A DNA stretch of 64,000 nt from Gibbula magus. Taxonomy: Eukaryota > Mollusca > Gastropoda > Trochida > Trochidae. The translations under genes were made by a program, and so were the position numbers. Numbering within the stretch: the stretch's first letter is position 1; each line of letters opens with the position of its first letter. The notes below the pieces were generated by a model, which was given only the letters and a program-made list of their open reading frames with translations, made no database searches and had not been told where the DNA came from. The stretch covers positions 47,196,130 through 47,260,129 of the forward strand of contig OW388297.1 of assembly GCA_936450465.1 (NCBI GenBank), given 5' to 3'. Positions 1-11,200 of the stretch are shown here, in pieces.

Positions 1-3000
1 GTGCGTGGACGTTTTGTATGCGTGTTCGGGGCTATATTCCTTGGGAAATTGTGTGGTGTGTTCTTGAATCTCTGAATCAAGGTCCTTTTGATTTGACACA
101 ACTAATCTAATTTGGTTTTTATTGATTCCTTCACAATAATTCAGTGTCAAAATAAATTTCAAATAGATTACATTAATAATAAATGGTTACTTTACGTGGC
201 AAACAAAGCGAGTTCTAACTCTTGATTTATTAAACTTTTTAAGTTTAGTTGTTTTTTAATAAATAGAAAATCATAACCAAAGCCAAACTAGTTTTGTCAA
301 ATCAAGTTGGACCCAGATATTTGACGTTCCACATCTCTTGACCATCGATTTGACCATCAAATCTAGAGTTGCTTATGCAGATATTACATTAAATCAAATT
401 CATTGTTTTCTTGCTGAACAGCGAACATAAAAATAAAATTTGAATGTTCCTTTCAAAAATAGCCTGTTATGTAACAGAAGTTTCATCAAGCAAGATAACA
501 ATGAATCTCATTTTTAAGTTTCCATCTTCCTTTGCACAGGCTTCCTTACTCATCAACTCTTTTCAACTAGGAAAATTGTCATCCTGAGGAATAGCATAGG
601 CAAAGAGCACTGTACTCTTGGGATGAATTGCAATAGAAGTAACTTTTTACAAAGTAAGCAAAATCTCAACTCGACCGGAGATGACAATTTTCCTAGATGG
701 AAATTCTGAATGTTACTGTCTGGAGATAACGGATAGGTTTGACCTTGATTTACCACTGCTCACAGCAACATCATGTGGATTTATTTTGGATCACTGGGAA
801 TATATTTACACATGTCAAAGCAGTGATTGAAAATCAGTTTTACTGGCCATAAAATGTTATTTTTCTTCAAAAGCATCATGCCCCCATATGTTCATATACA
901 AATATTGGCCTTTCCAGTGCTTACATTATCCCTTAGACTTCTCAAGTATAAGAACTCAACTAAATTGCTCAATGTGAAACAAACGCCCAGAAAACCCAAA
1001 ATCCATCCATCATTAATCCACTTAACAGGAAGTTGATAATGTGCCCTTTTGTTAGCCTTGAATACATACAGTTGGGAGATAAAATGACCAAACAAGTGCC
1101 AGATTAACTACAATATTATTTTCTCCTTTTAAACTCCAATATTAAATGTGCAAGATTGAAGATATAAATCTAATTCAATAAACAGATATGTGATTGCCTA
1201 AAATCTGAGCCACATCAAACTACTGAAAAGTCATCTCATTAGATTTCATGGGAACTCCAAAATTTTACTTTAAAACGTTAAAATCAGTGACAACACTGAA
1301 AATTCTTATCCCTAATTAATGCATGAATTAAGAGTCTAATGGTATCTGGGTATTGTCACTGAATCACCTTTCCAATATGCAATTAATAAAAAATATGACC
1401 AATAGATCCAAAATCTAAATTGGAAGTTTGATTTCAACAAAACTAAATTGTTGGGAGGCAATTTAGGGCTTTAATGCAGCGTTCAAAAGTATTTTTTATA
1501 ACATTATTTTATGGCAAAATCAGCCGGTGAGATAAGCTGAAACTTGCGGAACATGGGTAAATACACAGAATTTCATTGCAGCATTTCACGAACTGCACAT
1601 AAATGTTGCTAAACTTCTGGTGTAATTTGTTAGGACCACTCCATTATCATCCGGGGTATTTTATCTGTTACACTACTTATTATCTGGAGTGCATAATAAG
1701 GAAAATTCTCTTAATGGCTAAAACAACCAACCAATGAAATGAAGCAACATTGGTTTTGCAGAGTTAAGATAATAGACTTTAAAATCATGACATTCCATTG
1801 GCCAATATACATATCTATAAATACTGATATGTAAGCTTTACGAGCGACCAGTAGAACCGAAATCCAAGGTTTCATGCAGAAAAGACAATTTTGAAAAAAA
1901 TAGGAGGAATAGTATTGTTTTCAAAAGTAGGGATAAAATAACAAATCAGGACTTTTTTAAAAAGTTATTTGAAAACTTTCAGCATAAATCAGCAATCGCG
2001 CATCCTAGATGTACTCAAGTAGTGTAACAGATCAAAGTACCCTGATGGGGCAGGATGGTATCCACTGGATCAAATCACAAATGTGGTAACTCACATAGTC
2101 AACAATTTATAAACAGATCACACTAGTTCCATGTAGTCATCTAGATGGTATTTACATACACTACCCCTCAATTTAGTCAATCAAAAACTTTAATCAGCCA
2201 AAGATAATCCACATTAAATTTCAAAGTTATGCTCTAAAGCGTGATTTTTTTGGTTTACATCAAATGGACAAAGTCTGAAGTCAAAGGAGAAATTCAGCTC
2301 CACTATTGAAACCCATTTGACTTCTTTTATAATTTTGAAGGGCATTTAGAAGTGCCAGACATAACAGGAAGCTTTCTGTATAACAACTTCAATGTGAAAA
2401 TACACCACGTTTCTGGGTATACAGTCACTCCATCATCCATCATCCACCTGATGAAGGAGTGAGTATATACCCAGAAACGTCCTGTATTTTCACATTAAAC
2501 AAATTATCCAGAAAATCTACCTAATCTTGAAGAATTTTGCCAAATACCTAATGTTTGCCGAGGTCCGTTATCTGCTAATATCAATCTGTTTGCAAAAGGA
2601 CAGTTGAATTTTTAACTTGCCTGTGCTTTATATGTAAATTGTATATACCCGGTATAATACTTTAATCCAACCTATATTGACAGTGGTAAGCTGTTAACAA
2701 ACTGAGTTTTCTTGCAAGACAAGGTTACCATTACAATTACCATATTTTTCTATCTCGCATGCAGACTGCAGAATTGCAACAACAAGACCCAACATAATCA
2801 AGGCACAAAATCAAATTTCCTGAAAGTAGACCAATGTACAGCTCACCTGTTACCATGAGTTGACCACACAGCTTTATAAGTAATTCCTTATCTACACCTC
2901 AACAGAACAAGTTAAGCATCATTTCATAATAGACATATTCAATATATTGCTAAGAGCATGCTCTCTAGTATCAATTTGTGTGCGCAAGAAATAAGCATTA

Positions 3001-3527
3001 TCATCATTAAATATTCCTTATATGATGAACATAAGGGTGGTCCTTTTTAAGTTATGATATTTGCGTATATTTTCTTTTTCTCATAATGTAGACATATTCA
3101 AGACTACTCCTAGAGCTTAAACATTTAACCAATGGTCTGAAAAATACTCTGAATCAAATTGCAGATTCCACCTTATTCCCTTTGCAAGAACAAGAACCCT
3201 CAAACCATGTAGTGTCATGTTTCCTTTGAAAATAAACAGGATTTTAAACTACGTCAAAAAGGCAGAAGAGAACAAAATCACAAATCCTGTCTGTATGTCA
3301 CATAACGTTACTCAATTTGGATACATCGAGTCAATCATGGAGTTTGAAAATTTCATAACAAATCTTATTTTAAAACTATCAGGAACTTCCATTTTTAGGA
3401 AGTCCATTTACATAATTAGTATGGTCCTATTTATCCATTTAAACAATATTATCTAAGTTCCAAGAACTGATATTAGCTCAAAGCATCCTTTCTATCAATA
3501 TTAACAAACTTATTAAATCAACCTACC
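1..3527. other. AT-rich stretch without a recognised gene
   Basis: No open frame here is longer than about 80 codons, and none shows a recognisable domain or convincing splice sites. The only structured element I can point to is the inverted repeat at 2391-2496. It could be intergenic DNA or introns/3' UTR of the putative minus-strand gene whose exons lie at 4022-5574. Confidence 0.5.
2391..2496 (+). repeat. Long imperfect inverted repeat with hammerhead-like core words
   Basis: The left arm (2391-2422) and right arm (2463-2496) are near-perfect reverse complements, starting AATGTGAAAATACA and ending TGTATTTTCACATT. Between and into the right arm lie CTGATGA (2448-2454) and GAAACGTC (2474-2481), the order of the conserved boxes of a hammerhead ribozyme. 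Such motifs are known in the terminal repeats of Penelope-like elements of invertebrates. The intervening stem II does not pair cleanly here, so this may be a decayed copy or simply a foldback repeat end. Confidence 0.45.
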
Positions 3528-3974
3528 CAGTCTGATTAAAATCGACCTTGTTCCGAGGAATAAAATTTGCATAATTATGCATCCACCGTGATACGAACAT
3601 GTTCTGTAGATTCCTCTCCACAAGGAATGAGAACACCCTGTATAGGCGCATGTTCCGAACCAGTTTAGCACAGCCAAAGCCCAGTCAAATAGCTGACCAA
3701 TCACAACGTAGTTTTTAAACGGTCACTGTTTTGAAAGCATTCGAACAGACCAAAGGATAGCTGTTTGGAGTTATCTGCCCCTATCTTCTCGCACAGAAAG
3801 CATTTGTTGGGCGTCTTTTGATTGGCTACCTGAATTACGCTCGAACACGCGAGTCTACAGGCTGTTTTCAGACGGTTTGGCGTGGAACCTACTACCGATA
3901 TGAGTTTGTATACCGGTAGATGCACTATTTTGCAATTTTTATTCCAAGGAAAACCGTCTATTTTAATCAGACTG
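3528..3974. mobile_element. hAT-like MITE, copy 1
   Basis: A 447-bp element with terminal inverted repeats CAGTCTGATTAAAAT and ATTTTAATCAGACTG. It is flanked by an 8-bp duplication TCAACCTA (3518-3525 and 3975-3982), with two extra C's between the left copy and the CAG end. An 8-bp duplication and a CAG terminus are typical of hAT transposons. A second copy lies at 17938-18382 and a left-end fragment at about 37287. No transposase is encoded, so it must be moved in trans if at all. Confidence 0.75.
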
Positions 3975-4021
3975 TCAACCTAGTTGAGCATTTAGTATTT
4001 CAGCTTGCTTAAAACATTTAC

Positions 4022-5574
4022 CTAACATAACCATCTTTGACATTTGATCAAATAAGGTAGTGCCCCTGTACAAGAGTCATCGAGTCAATAGACTATCATT
4101 TAATTAATCTAACCTTCTAATATTCAATAATTGTGCTCATGGAAGTGACACCAAGGGAAAAAAGTTTCACAACTTCTATAAAACAACTACTTTGAGTCCC
4201 TTAAATACAATGTAATGTCGTTAACATGGGTGTTAAGCTTTCTAATATATTACTATATCTTGATTCAAAAAATTAATTTCTGAATATCTATTTTTGATTC
4301 TCACTTCTCAAATAAGATTTAAAAGGGTGTTTGTCATCCGAACATAATTAACTATCTGGTCAATTCATTATTGGATAGATTCTGAATATGTCTACATCAT
4401 GCAAAAATAACACAAAATGTATCCTCCAAATACCACCAATATTTAGTAGTAGAAAATAACTTAAGGACTTCCACTCTTTAAGTTCATGATAAAGAATAAC
4501 AGACAAGGACGGAGCCTTGATTGATTGCATAAGTAAATTCATCAATTTGTCAACATGAATCCAGCTCTCTCCTCTCAAAAAGTCCCTACCTAAAATTCTT
4601 ATCAATATTCTATAAAAGAAGACTGACGGATATATTAACCTCCAATACAGAGTTTACCTCCTTACCAAAACCAGAACCTCCATACTCTATTCTGAGGTTC
4701 TGAGGATCAAGAAACACTTGTCAACTGTCATAAGCTTGTGTGGTCAAACCATGAAACAAACCTCATCACTGTAGTGATATTGCTGCTGTGTACTTAGCAA
4801 GTAGTCCACAAACTGTAAGAACTGGCGGTTCAACCTGCAACAACTGATTTGTTAGCACAAGGCATGCGACACATTCATGTCACTCAAAATATGAAAAAGA
4901 GTTTGGGTTCAAATTGACAAATTAACAATTTATTCATTACAAATATAGTCTTCAAACATTTTATACATGTTCACTGTTGAAAAAATCAATTCAAACATTT
5001 CAAATGACAAAATTACAGACTTGGTTTAGATTTAATAAAATTATATTGTCCCTACTCCCTAAGGCCTATCTAGACAAAGGTGCATAATTTTAAGACACTG
5101 AACAAAATTCAAGAAATCAAAGTTTGTGCATGTTATGTAGCAAAATTACAATAATTTCGAAACTCAGAGCCAAATGTTTTTTTAATTAATTGAAACTGAA
5201 CATATGAAGATAATTTTTACATTTCAATTTTATATTACATTTAATCTCCAGTATAGAAAGTTAGAAACCTTTTCAAATAATAAAGTTTCAACTTCAAAAT
5301 TTCGGAAAAGCACCTTTTAGAGTTAGGCTTAAAATATGCAAATTTGACTAGAAATGTAAAGAAAAATGTAAATTTTAACATCGTCATCATTTAAAGTTCT
5401 TCCCAACTTTACATGTTTCTTCACAGGCCTTACAAAACCCTCTGAAGTTGTCCGTTACCAAGACAACACATTACCTGTTACCAAAGTAACATTACCCATT
5501 CCCAAGTTTCACTCGGTATCGCCCTTTTCGTACCGAACTCTCAACTATCTCGCCACTGCTCTCGACTTTGGAAG
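4022..5574 (-). CDS. Unrecognised gene, putative four-exon fragment
   Basis: I do not recognise this protein. On the minus strand, four GT-AG-bounded segments join in one open frame: 5496-5574, 4762-4834, 4666-4699 and 4022-4065, the last ending in TAG. Phases agree at every join (2+1, 0, 1+2). The best segment, 4762-4834, encodes 24 residues beginning LNRQFLQFVDYLLST, after a ttgcag acceptor and before a gtttgt donor. The preceding segment reads ...RKGRYRVKLGNG. The 34-nt third exon and the terminal exon are the weakest. No start codon or 5' exon was found; the gene would have to begin between 5575 and the CREBZF gene or further up. Chance alignment of open phases cannot be excluded, and another open frame exists on the plus strand over 5427-5583. 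Confidence 0.32.
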
Positions 5575-6297
5575 CTGCATATAACAAACATAACTGTAAG
5601 TTCTCTGTGGAACTTCAACATACATCATTTTTAAGGGGGATATTTCACCCCAAATAGCACTTTTTTTAAATTTAAAAGTTTTATAAAAACATTAGGAACT
5701 TTTGAAGTTCACTTCTTGAAAATGATACATAAAATTTACAGTGTATAACATAACACTCAAACTGGCAAATGTAAGGCATTTTTAGACTGATTTTAAAATC
5801 AACCCCAATTTCTGCCCTCAACCAAATGCTTATTGTTTGCCAATTTGAGAAGAAAACACTCATTTGTGAAGGTAACCTTACCAAATAATTAATAATCTGC
5901 CAAAAACGGGTCTCAGGCACATTATAGCTCCCCTCCTCTCCTCTCTTCCTAGAATAGAAAGTTCACATTTGAATCTCTAAACTCAATATTTTTCAACCAT
6001 TGTGACAACTGTACAAAACGCTATCAGGATTCACTGCTTCTGCAAGTTCTGGAAGAAAAATCAACCTGAATGGACAACCGTAAACATATATACATGCATT
6101 GCAATACAGTATTTCACATTTGTACATTTTCAAATTGACTAATCATGAACGATTGCACGTGTCATTCATCAGCCATCACTCAGTCTCGACCTGAAGTTTG
6201 TGACCACTTGGCCAGCACTGGCTTGATTGCACCTGACTTTGGATCAAGCGACTTGCACTTTGTAGGAGACTCTTGCCTCAGAAGACTAACACTGAAG

Positions 6298-7407
6298 TCA
6301 CTCATTCTCATCTTCAGACTTAGCCATCTTTGAACACTTTGAACAGAACTCTAATGAGACAGTGTCATTGTCAACATGAAGACAAACACCGGCCGTCGAC
6401 TGAGCAATGTTCCTTCTCTTGTTGCATGGAGTATAGTCATGGTCCATTTCAGCACTTCTCTTCCTCGAGACGAAGGAAGATCGAAGTTTGACATTCTTAA
6501 CATTCTGGATACTACCGAGCACCTTCGAGAGTCCACTTTCGTTCGCTAATACAGCTCGGAGATATTCAACTTCATCCTCGAGAGAAGCAGTCTTCTGCTT
6601 CATAGAGTCATTCTCTGTCTGAAGTTCACCATTTCTCGACTTGAGATCAGACACTTCATCTTCAAGACACTTAATAAACTGCTTCTTTTTCTCACGGTTG
6701 ATTTTAGCTTGCACTGCGTTCTTCTTGTTCCTCTCGTCCAAAGCCTTCAGAACTTCAGTAGCAGTGTTTGCCACGCCTGAAGTCTTAATGACTTTCAAAA
6801 CCTTCACAGACTGAACTGGCTGCACTGTGGAGGAAACACTGTCACTTCTGGTCTTCACAGTGGCTTGTGGCTGAACAGTCTTGAAAGCACTTGGACCAGT
6901 GTTCAAAAGAGACTTGCCATTCTTAACACGGAGGATCCTCTTGGGAACTTCAGGGGAGTTTGGTTGAGATTCTTCAGAAACTGACATTGGCGTGTTCAAC
7001 ATTCTATCACCTAGCAACTGATTACCAATGTCATTTTCAGTGTCCTCGTCACAAATCTTGCTACCAAAATAGTCAGCAAGGTCTTTATCAGATCCATTGC
7101 AAAACGGCTCTATGCCCATAGAGTCTACGAGTTCATCCAACATTTTACCAGAATCTTGACGTTCAAACAAATTATCAACACTTTCAGGACTTCCAACGCT
7201 GCAGAAGTCCTCGGACATACCACTGTCAGATTCGTGGAATGGAGACTTTTTAGGCCATGTGTCCTTGCTCTTGTTCATTCCTGTCTGAACAATTTCACAT
7301 GAAGAATTATCAAGCTCAAACTCAAAAACACTGTTTGGAACTTCCAAATCTAGGGGTACTGTCATGCCACCCTCTACATCAAGTAAATCATCAAAAGACA
7401 AAGCCAT
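6298..7407 (-). CDS. CREBZF: CREBZF/Zhangfei-like bZIP transcription factor
   Basis: A single-exon gene of 369 codons for a nuclear bZIP protein. The basic region is at residues 222-246 and has the unusual NAVQAKINREKKK core instead of the canonical NxxAAxxSR. It is followed by a perfect heptad ladder L248, L255, L262, M269, L276, L283. The YLRAVLANESGL stretch at 282-293 is a near-signature of CREBZF, a partner of ATF4 and CREB-family factors in the unfolded-protein response. DHDY at 322-325 fits the [D/E]HxY motif used to bind host cell factor 1, as known for mammalian Zhangfei. The N-terminal 210 residues are acidic and low-complexity, probably an activation region, and the tail carries a CSKC pair. 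The start is the ATG at 7405-7407, with purine at -3 and G at +4; the open frame extends 35 codons upstream but only to a TTG. Mammalian CREBZF is also intronless over its coding region. Confidence 0.85.
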   Translation of the reverse strand: MALSFDDLLDVEGGMTVPLDLEVPNSVFEFELDNSSCEIVQTGMNKSKDTWPKKSPFHESDSGMSEDFCSVGSPESVDNLFERQDSGKMLDELVDSMGIEPFCNGSDKDLADYFGSKICDEDTENDIGNQLLGDRMLNTPMSVSEESQPNSPEVPKRILRVKNGKSLLNTGPSAFKTVQPQATVKTRSDSVSSTVQPVQSVKVLKVIKTSGVANTATEVLKALDERNKKNAVQAKINREKKKQFIKCLEDEVSDLKSRNGELQTENDSMKQKTASLEDEVEYLRAVLANESGLSKVLGSIQNVKNVKLRSSFVSRKRSAEMDHDYTPCNKRRNIAQSTAGVCLHVDNDTVSLEFCSKCSKMAKSEDENE

Positions 7408-8282
7408 TGCTCTACAGATATTATCAATACAAACGTTTACAACAAATATTGCTTTCTCTGTCAAAGAGAATTTTGAGACAGTTAAATTTCGCCTTCGTGA
7501 CAAGTCTGACAAATGAAACAGAGCTTCAATAACAGTTACTGAAATGTCTCGCCGGAGAATTTACGTCTTAATGACAACAAAATACTTGAATCAAGTAGCA
7601 AATTAACACCAACACAAGTTACACAACGAATTACCAGAGATTTCAATATGGCAGAAAGACCAGCACGATGATTGTCCGTCGTTTCCCTTGCTGTTGTGGG
7701 CAGGATCTAATCACACGAAAACCTTGCGCTGCTTTTATATCCGACAGAAACGTTTCACCAACGTATGCCGATATCAGCAAAAATTGGCGTTATCCCATTG
7801 GTTGGGACAGGTCACGTGTTGTTATTTTCCTAAAAATAGAAATTACGATAGACAAGTGCGTGAAACGTTTACCCGACGAATCGGCCGTCTTACTTCATAG
7901 GTTTATCCGCAGAGAAAATATAATCCCTTAAAAAACAATCAATTTGATACTATCTGAGAACTACTATCGATCTCTCGTGAATACATCAAAAATAAAACAG
8001 CTTCGAATTTGTAATGGGAGTGTTACATATGTAAACCGAAATGTTTTAAATGTTTGTTTACATCTGTTTATCTGTTTTTGGGGGGACGTTCTCACTCGAC
8101 AAAAATACACATTGGTTGGTCATAATAACATTTCCAAATAATAAATACTAAAATTTAATCATATATGAATACCTTTATATACATTTGAACAGACAAAACT
8201 ACATTCTCATACATAATATATATAAATTGTATGTTTCAGAAGTTTTTTTTCTGCGGAGATGCGGAAGCAGAGATATCTAAAC
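7408..8282. promoter_or_regulatory. Shared head-to-head promoter region of CREBZF and UBE2Z
   Basis: The two start codons diverge across 875 bp with no coding sequence between. Two inverted CCAAT boxes (ATTGG at 7783-7787 and 7797-7801) sit just before a canonical E-box, CACGTG at 7813-7818, inside GTCACGTG. These are typical of TATA-less bidirectional promoters (NF-Y and USF/MITF/TFE-type binding). Direct view: the motifs; inference: that they drive both genes. Confidence 0.5.
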
Positions 8283-11200
8283 ATGGCGACGGCTGCTTTA
8301 GAGGAATCGCTCGACATGTTAGCCACGGATGAAGGGCCCTCCCAGACTGCAACCCACTGGGATCCATGTCAATGTAGGGACTGGGATAAAGAAAAACCAA
8401 CTCAACAGTGTATTCTACGAATCAAACGGTACGAAGATTCCCTAGACTTCAAATGATGTTATCTCAAAGACGTAAACAAACTCCCTAAACTCAGACTCGC
8501 TCTCAACTGAGTCACTGTCAGTGAACATGGCTGTCCTGTCTGATTGTCTGTGTGTAATAATCAGCTGATCATACTGACTACAAACTGTCAGCGTTTTTGT
8601 CATTTTGTTTTTTTTAAATTATTTCTGATCAGATTAAACTATTAAATATTACTTTTTCATAAATCATATAATTATTGGAATGACTTTGGACAAGGATTTG
8701 ATTTGTTTATGTTATTTATTTTAAATTTCTCGATCTATTGGCTGCAGACCTGGTAATGCCACTGCACACGCAGTCTTGATATGTTAATTATTTGCTTATT
8801 CGAACAACGATTACACACACGTACACGTCTTGGATATAACCCAAGGCATTTCTATTCTCAGTATTCAGAAACTAAACTAACTAAATTGGCCTATAGTTTT
8901 TTTTCTGAAATTGTTATAGGCTAGTTGGGTCAGGGGATGTCACATAATCAAAATAGTGAGTTTGAAAACTATAGTGAAAACTCCCAAAAAGTTGGATCTT
9001 CATATAAACTTGAGTTTTCCATAAAGCAGAGGATTATTCATTTATGGATTTATAAGGAATTTTGAGAAAAATAATTTTATCACCATTTAATTGCCTCATT
9101 CTTTCTCCAAGCGAGACAATCGTTCCAAAGTCAACTGAGTTTACACACATTTATATTGCCATTTGAAAGGGCAAAAATTATACTTGCATAGTAATGTTGT
9201 TTGTATATTTATTCAGAACATTTCAATCATACATTTGAATTTCATCAGATCAATATAGGGCTTATACTATTTTGAAAATATGTAACAAAGTGTTTGAAAT
9301 TTAACTAAATGGTGAAATAGCACCTTACCTTTTCTGACAATCACATTGTGGAGGCATGCTTAAGGCAATTTCACGGCCAACTTCTACGGTAATCTTTGAT
9401 GTTTAAGATGATTTATTATACTAATGTTTTTACGTTTTAAATATGGTTGTTGTTTACATAAATGATCAAGCTCTTTATAATTTGTACAGTTCCATCACAT
9501 TATTTTGCCTGTAAGTTATAAATCTTATGAGTACATACTGTGTATATACAAGCAACATAGATTTCAGTTTGAGTTACTTTTTTTGCAATAAATGATTAAC
9601 CATATGTTTGAAGTTGACCTCTGTGCCTTCATAAAACAAAGTAGCTTGAGTGTTATGTCACTTTTATTGCTCCTAGCTAATTTCCCCTAGGTTATATAAT
9701 TAATCTCTTCAATTGATAATCCTTCCTTTCATTAATTGTCATTGAATAATTAAAGTATTACATCATTGGTATAATGGCAACTAGTGAACAAGTTCAACAT
9801 TAAGAAATGTTATAGATAGTTTTGAAAAAATTATTTTAGCTAAATTTTGAAAAATATGTTAAAATATCTGTAAACAACAATCACTTGAAATTAATATTTG
9901 CTAGATATGTATTGTGTGCTTTTGTAATGTTGATTGGGTTATAGTATTATTGAATATTAGTTTAAATTTAGTAATCTTTGTGTACCACTATATACAATTG
10001 TCAATAAGACTAATCAACATATACAATAATGAACTCCTCCCAAAAAAGTACGAGAATTTGTCAAAATTGTACTATTGCAGATAGTGTCATCCCAAATATA
10101 ACAATGTAACACATGTTCACTATCTAAATGGCATGTTTTCTAATATACAACTTCACTCAATATTTGTCTTGTTTACAGAGACATCATGACGATCTACAAT
10201 GAACCGCCTCCAGGGATGTGCATTGTACCTGACAAAAACGATATTACCAAGGTAAATTAATTGAATGACTGTCCGATCGAAAAATATTCAAGTATCAGTA
10301 CAGGCAAATATTTTAACTCTTTTATCTGCCGTAGTCATTAGAGTCAAGACCATTCTGAGTGGCAGATTTACAGGAATCACACATCCTAAACTAAGGGAAT
10401 AAGAAATTTATCCCTGGCTGAAGAAAGACTATCTCCGACTCAATATATTCTTGGACACACAAATTAAGTGTTAAAATATGTCAAACCAGTCAAGCTTGAC
10501 TGCTTACAATGTCATTTGCCTGAAAAACTAGATTATATGACTGTAGAGTGTAGACTCAGCAGAATCTCTTTAACCAAATATCCCAATATTCCTGAGATAC
10601 AGTGGGATTTTGGTTATGCTAATGCTTAAAAAATCATGACACTTAAAAAACATCCACATTTTTATCAGCAACTATGGAATCATCTCTTTTCAAATGAGCT
10701 AACAGGATTTATAAAAATATGATAGCAACAAGCTAGGTTAAAACTTTTCATATATAGCAATTTGTTTATTTCAACTTGTCCATAGACAAGTGACTTCAAA
10801 ATAGAGGTAAATAATTCAATGAACCGAAAGAAAGCTCTGCAGTTTACTTATGGACCATATGTAATAACAGGACAAGATGAAACAACAATACAACAGTGGT
10901 TATTCCCCCCCCCCCCCCCCCCCCCCCCCTTTCAAAGTTCTTTGCATGGGGCGGGTATGGGGACCCCAAAAGTGGAATCCCCACTTTTCCATTTCCCCCT
11001 CCTCTCAAAATTCCTGGATCGGCCATTTAACCTGTTTTATGTACCTTCAGATATATTTGCCACAGACCACCTACATCTACAACTTCATCAGTTGAACTAC
11101 AGTATTTGTTTTTGTGCGGTGCACCGTTCATCATTGCAAGTGTATTTTGTACCACATATGATTATTGTTTTGTAACCTCATTTGCATAGTTTATGTGAAT

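Noticed and set aside
5427..5583. Plus-strand open frame after a tgtttcttcacag acceptor, about 50 codons
   Set aside because: It overlaps the minus-strand exon candidate, has no in-frame partner exon that I could find, and part of it is a GTTACCAA-type repeat. Kept only as a competing reading.
5882..5948. Minus-strand segment with good splice sites encoding ...SYNVPETRFWQIINYL
   Set aside because: Its end phase does not fit the next candidate exon (5496-5574), where it would create a stop. No linking exon was found.
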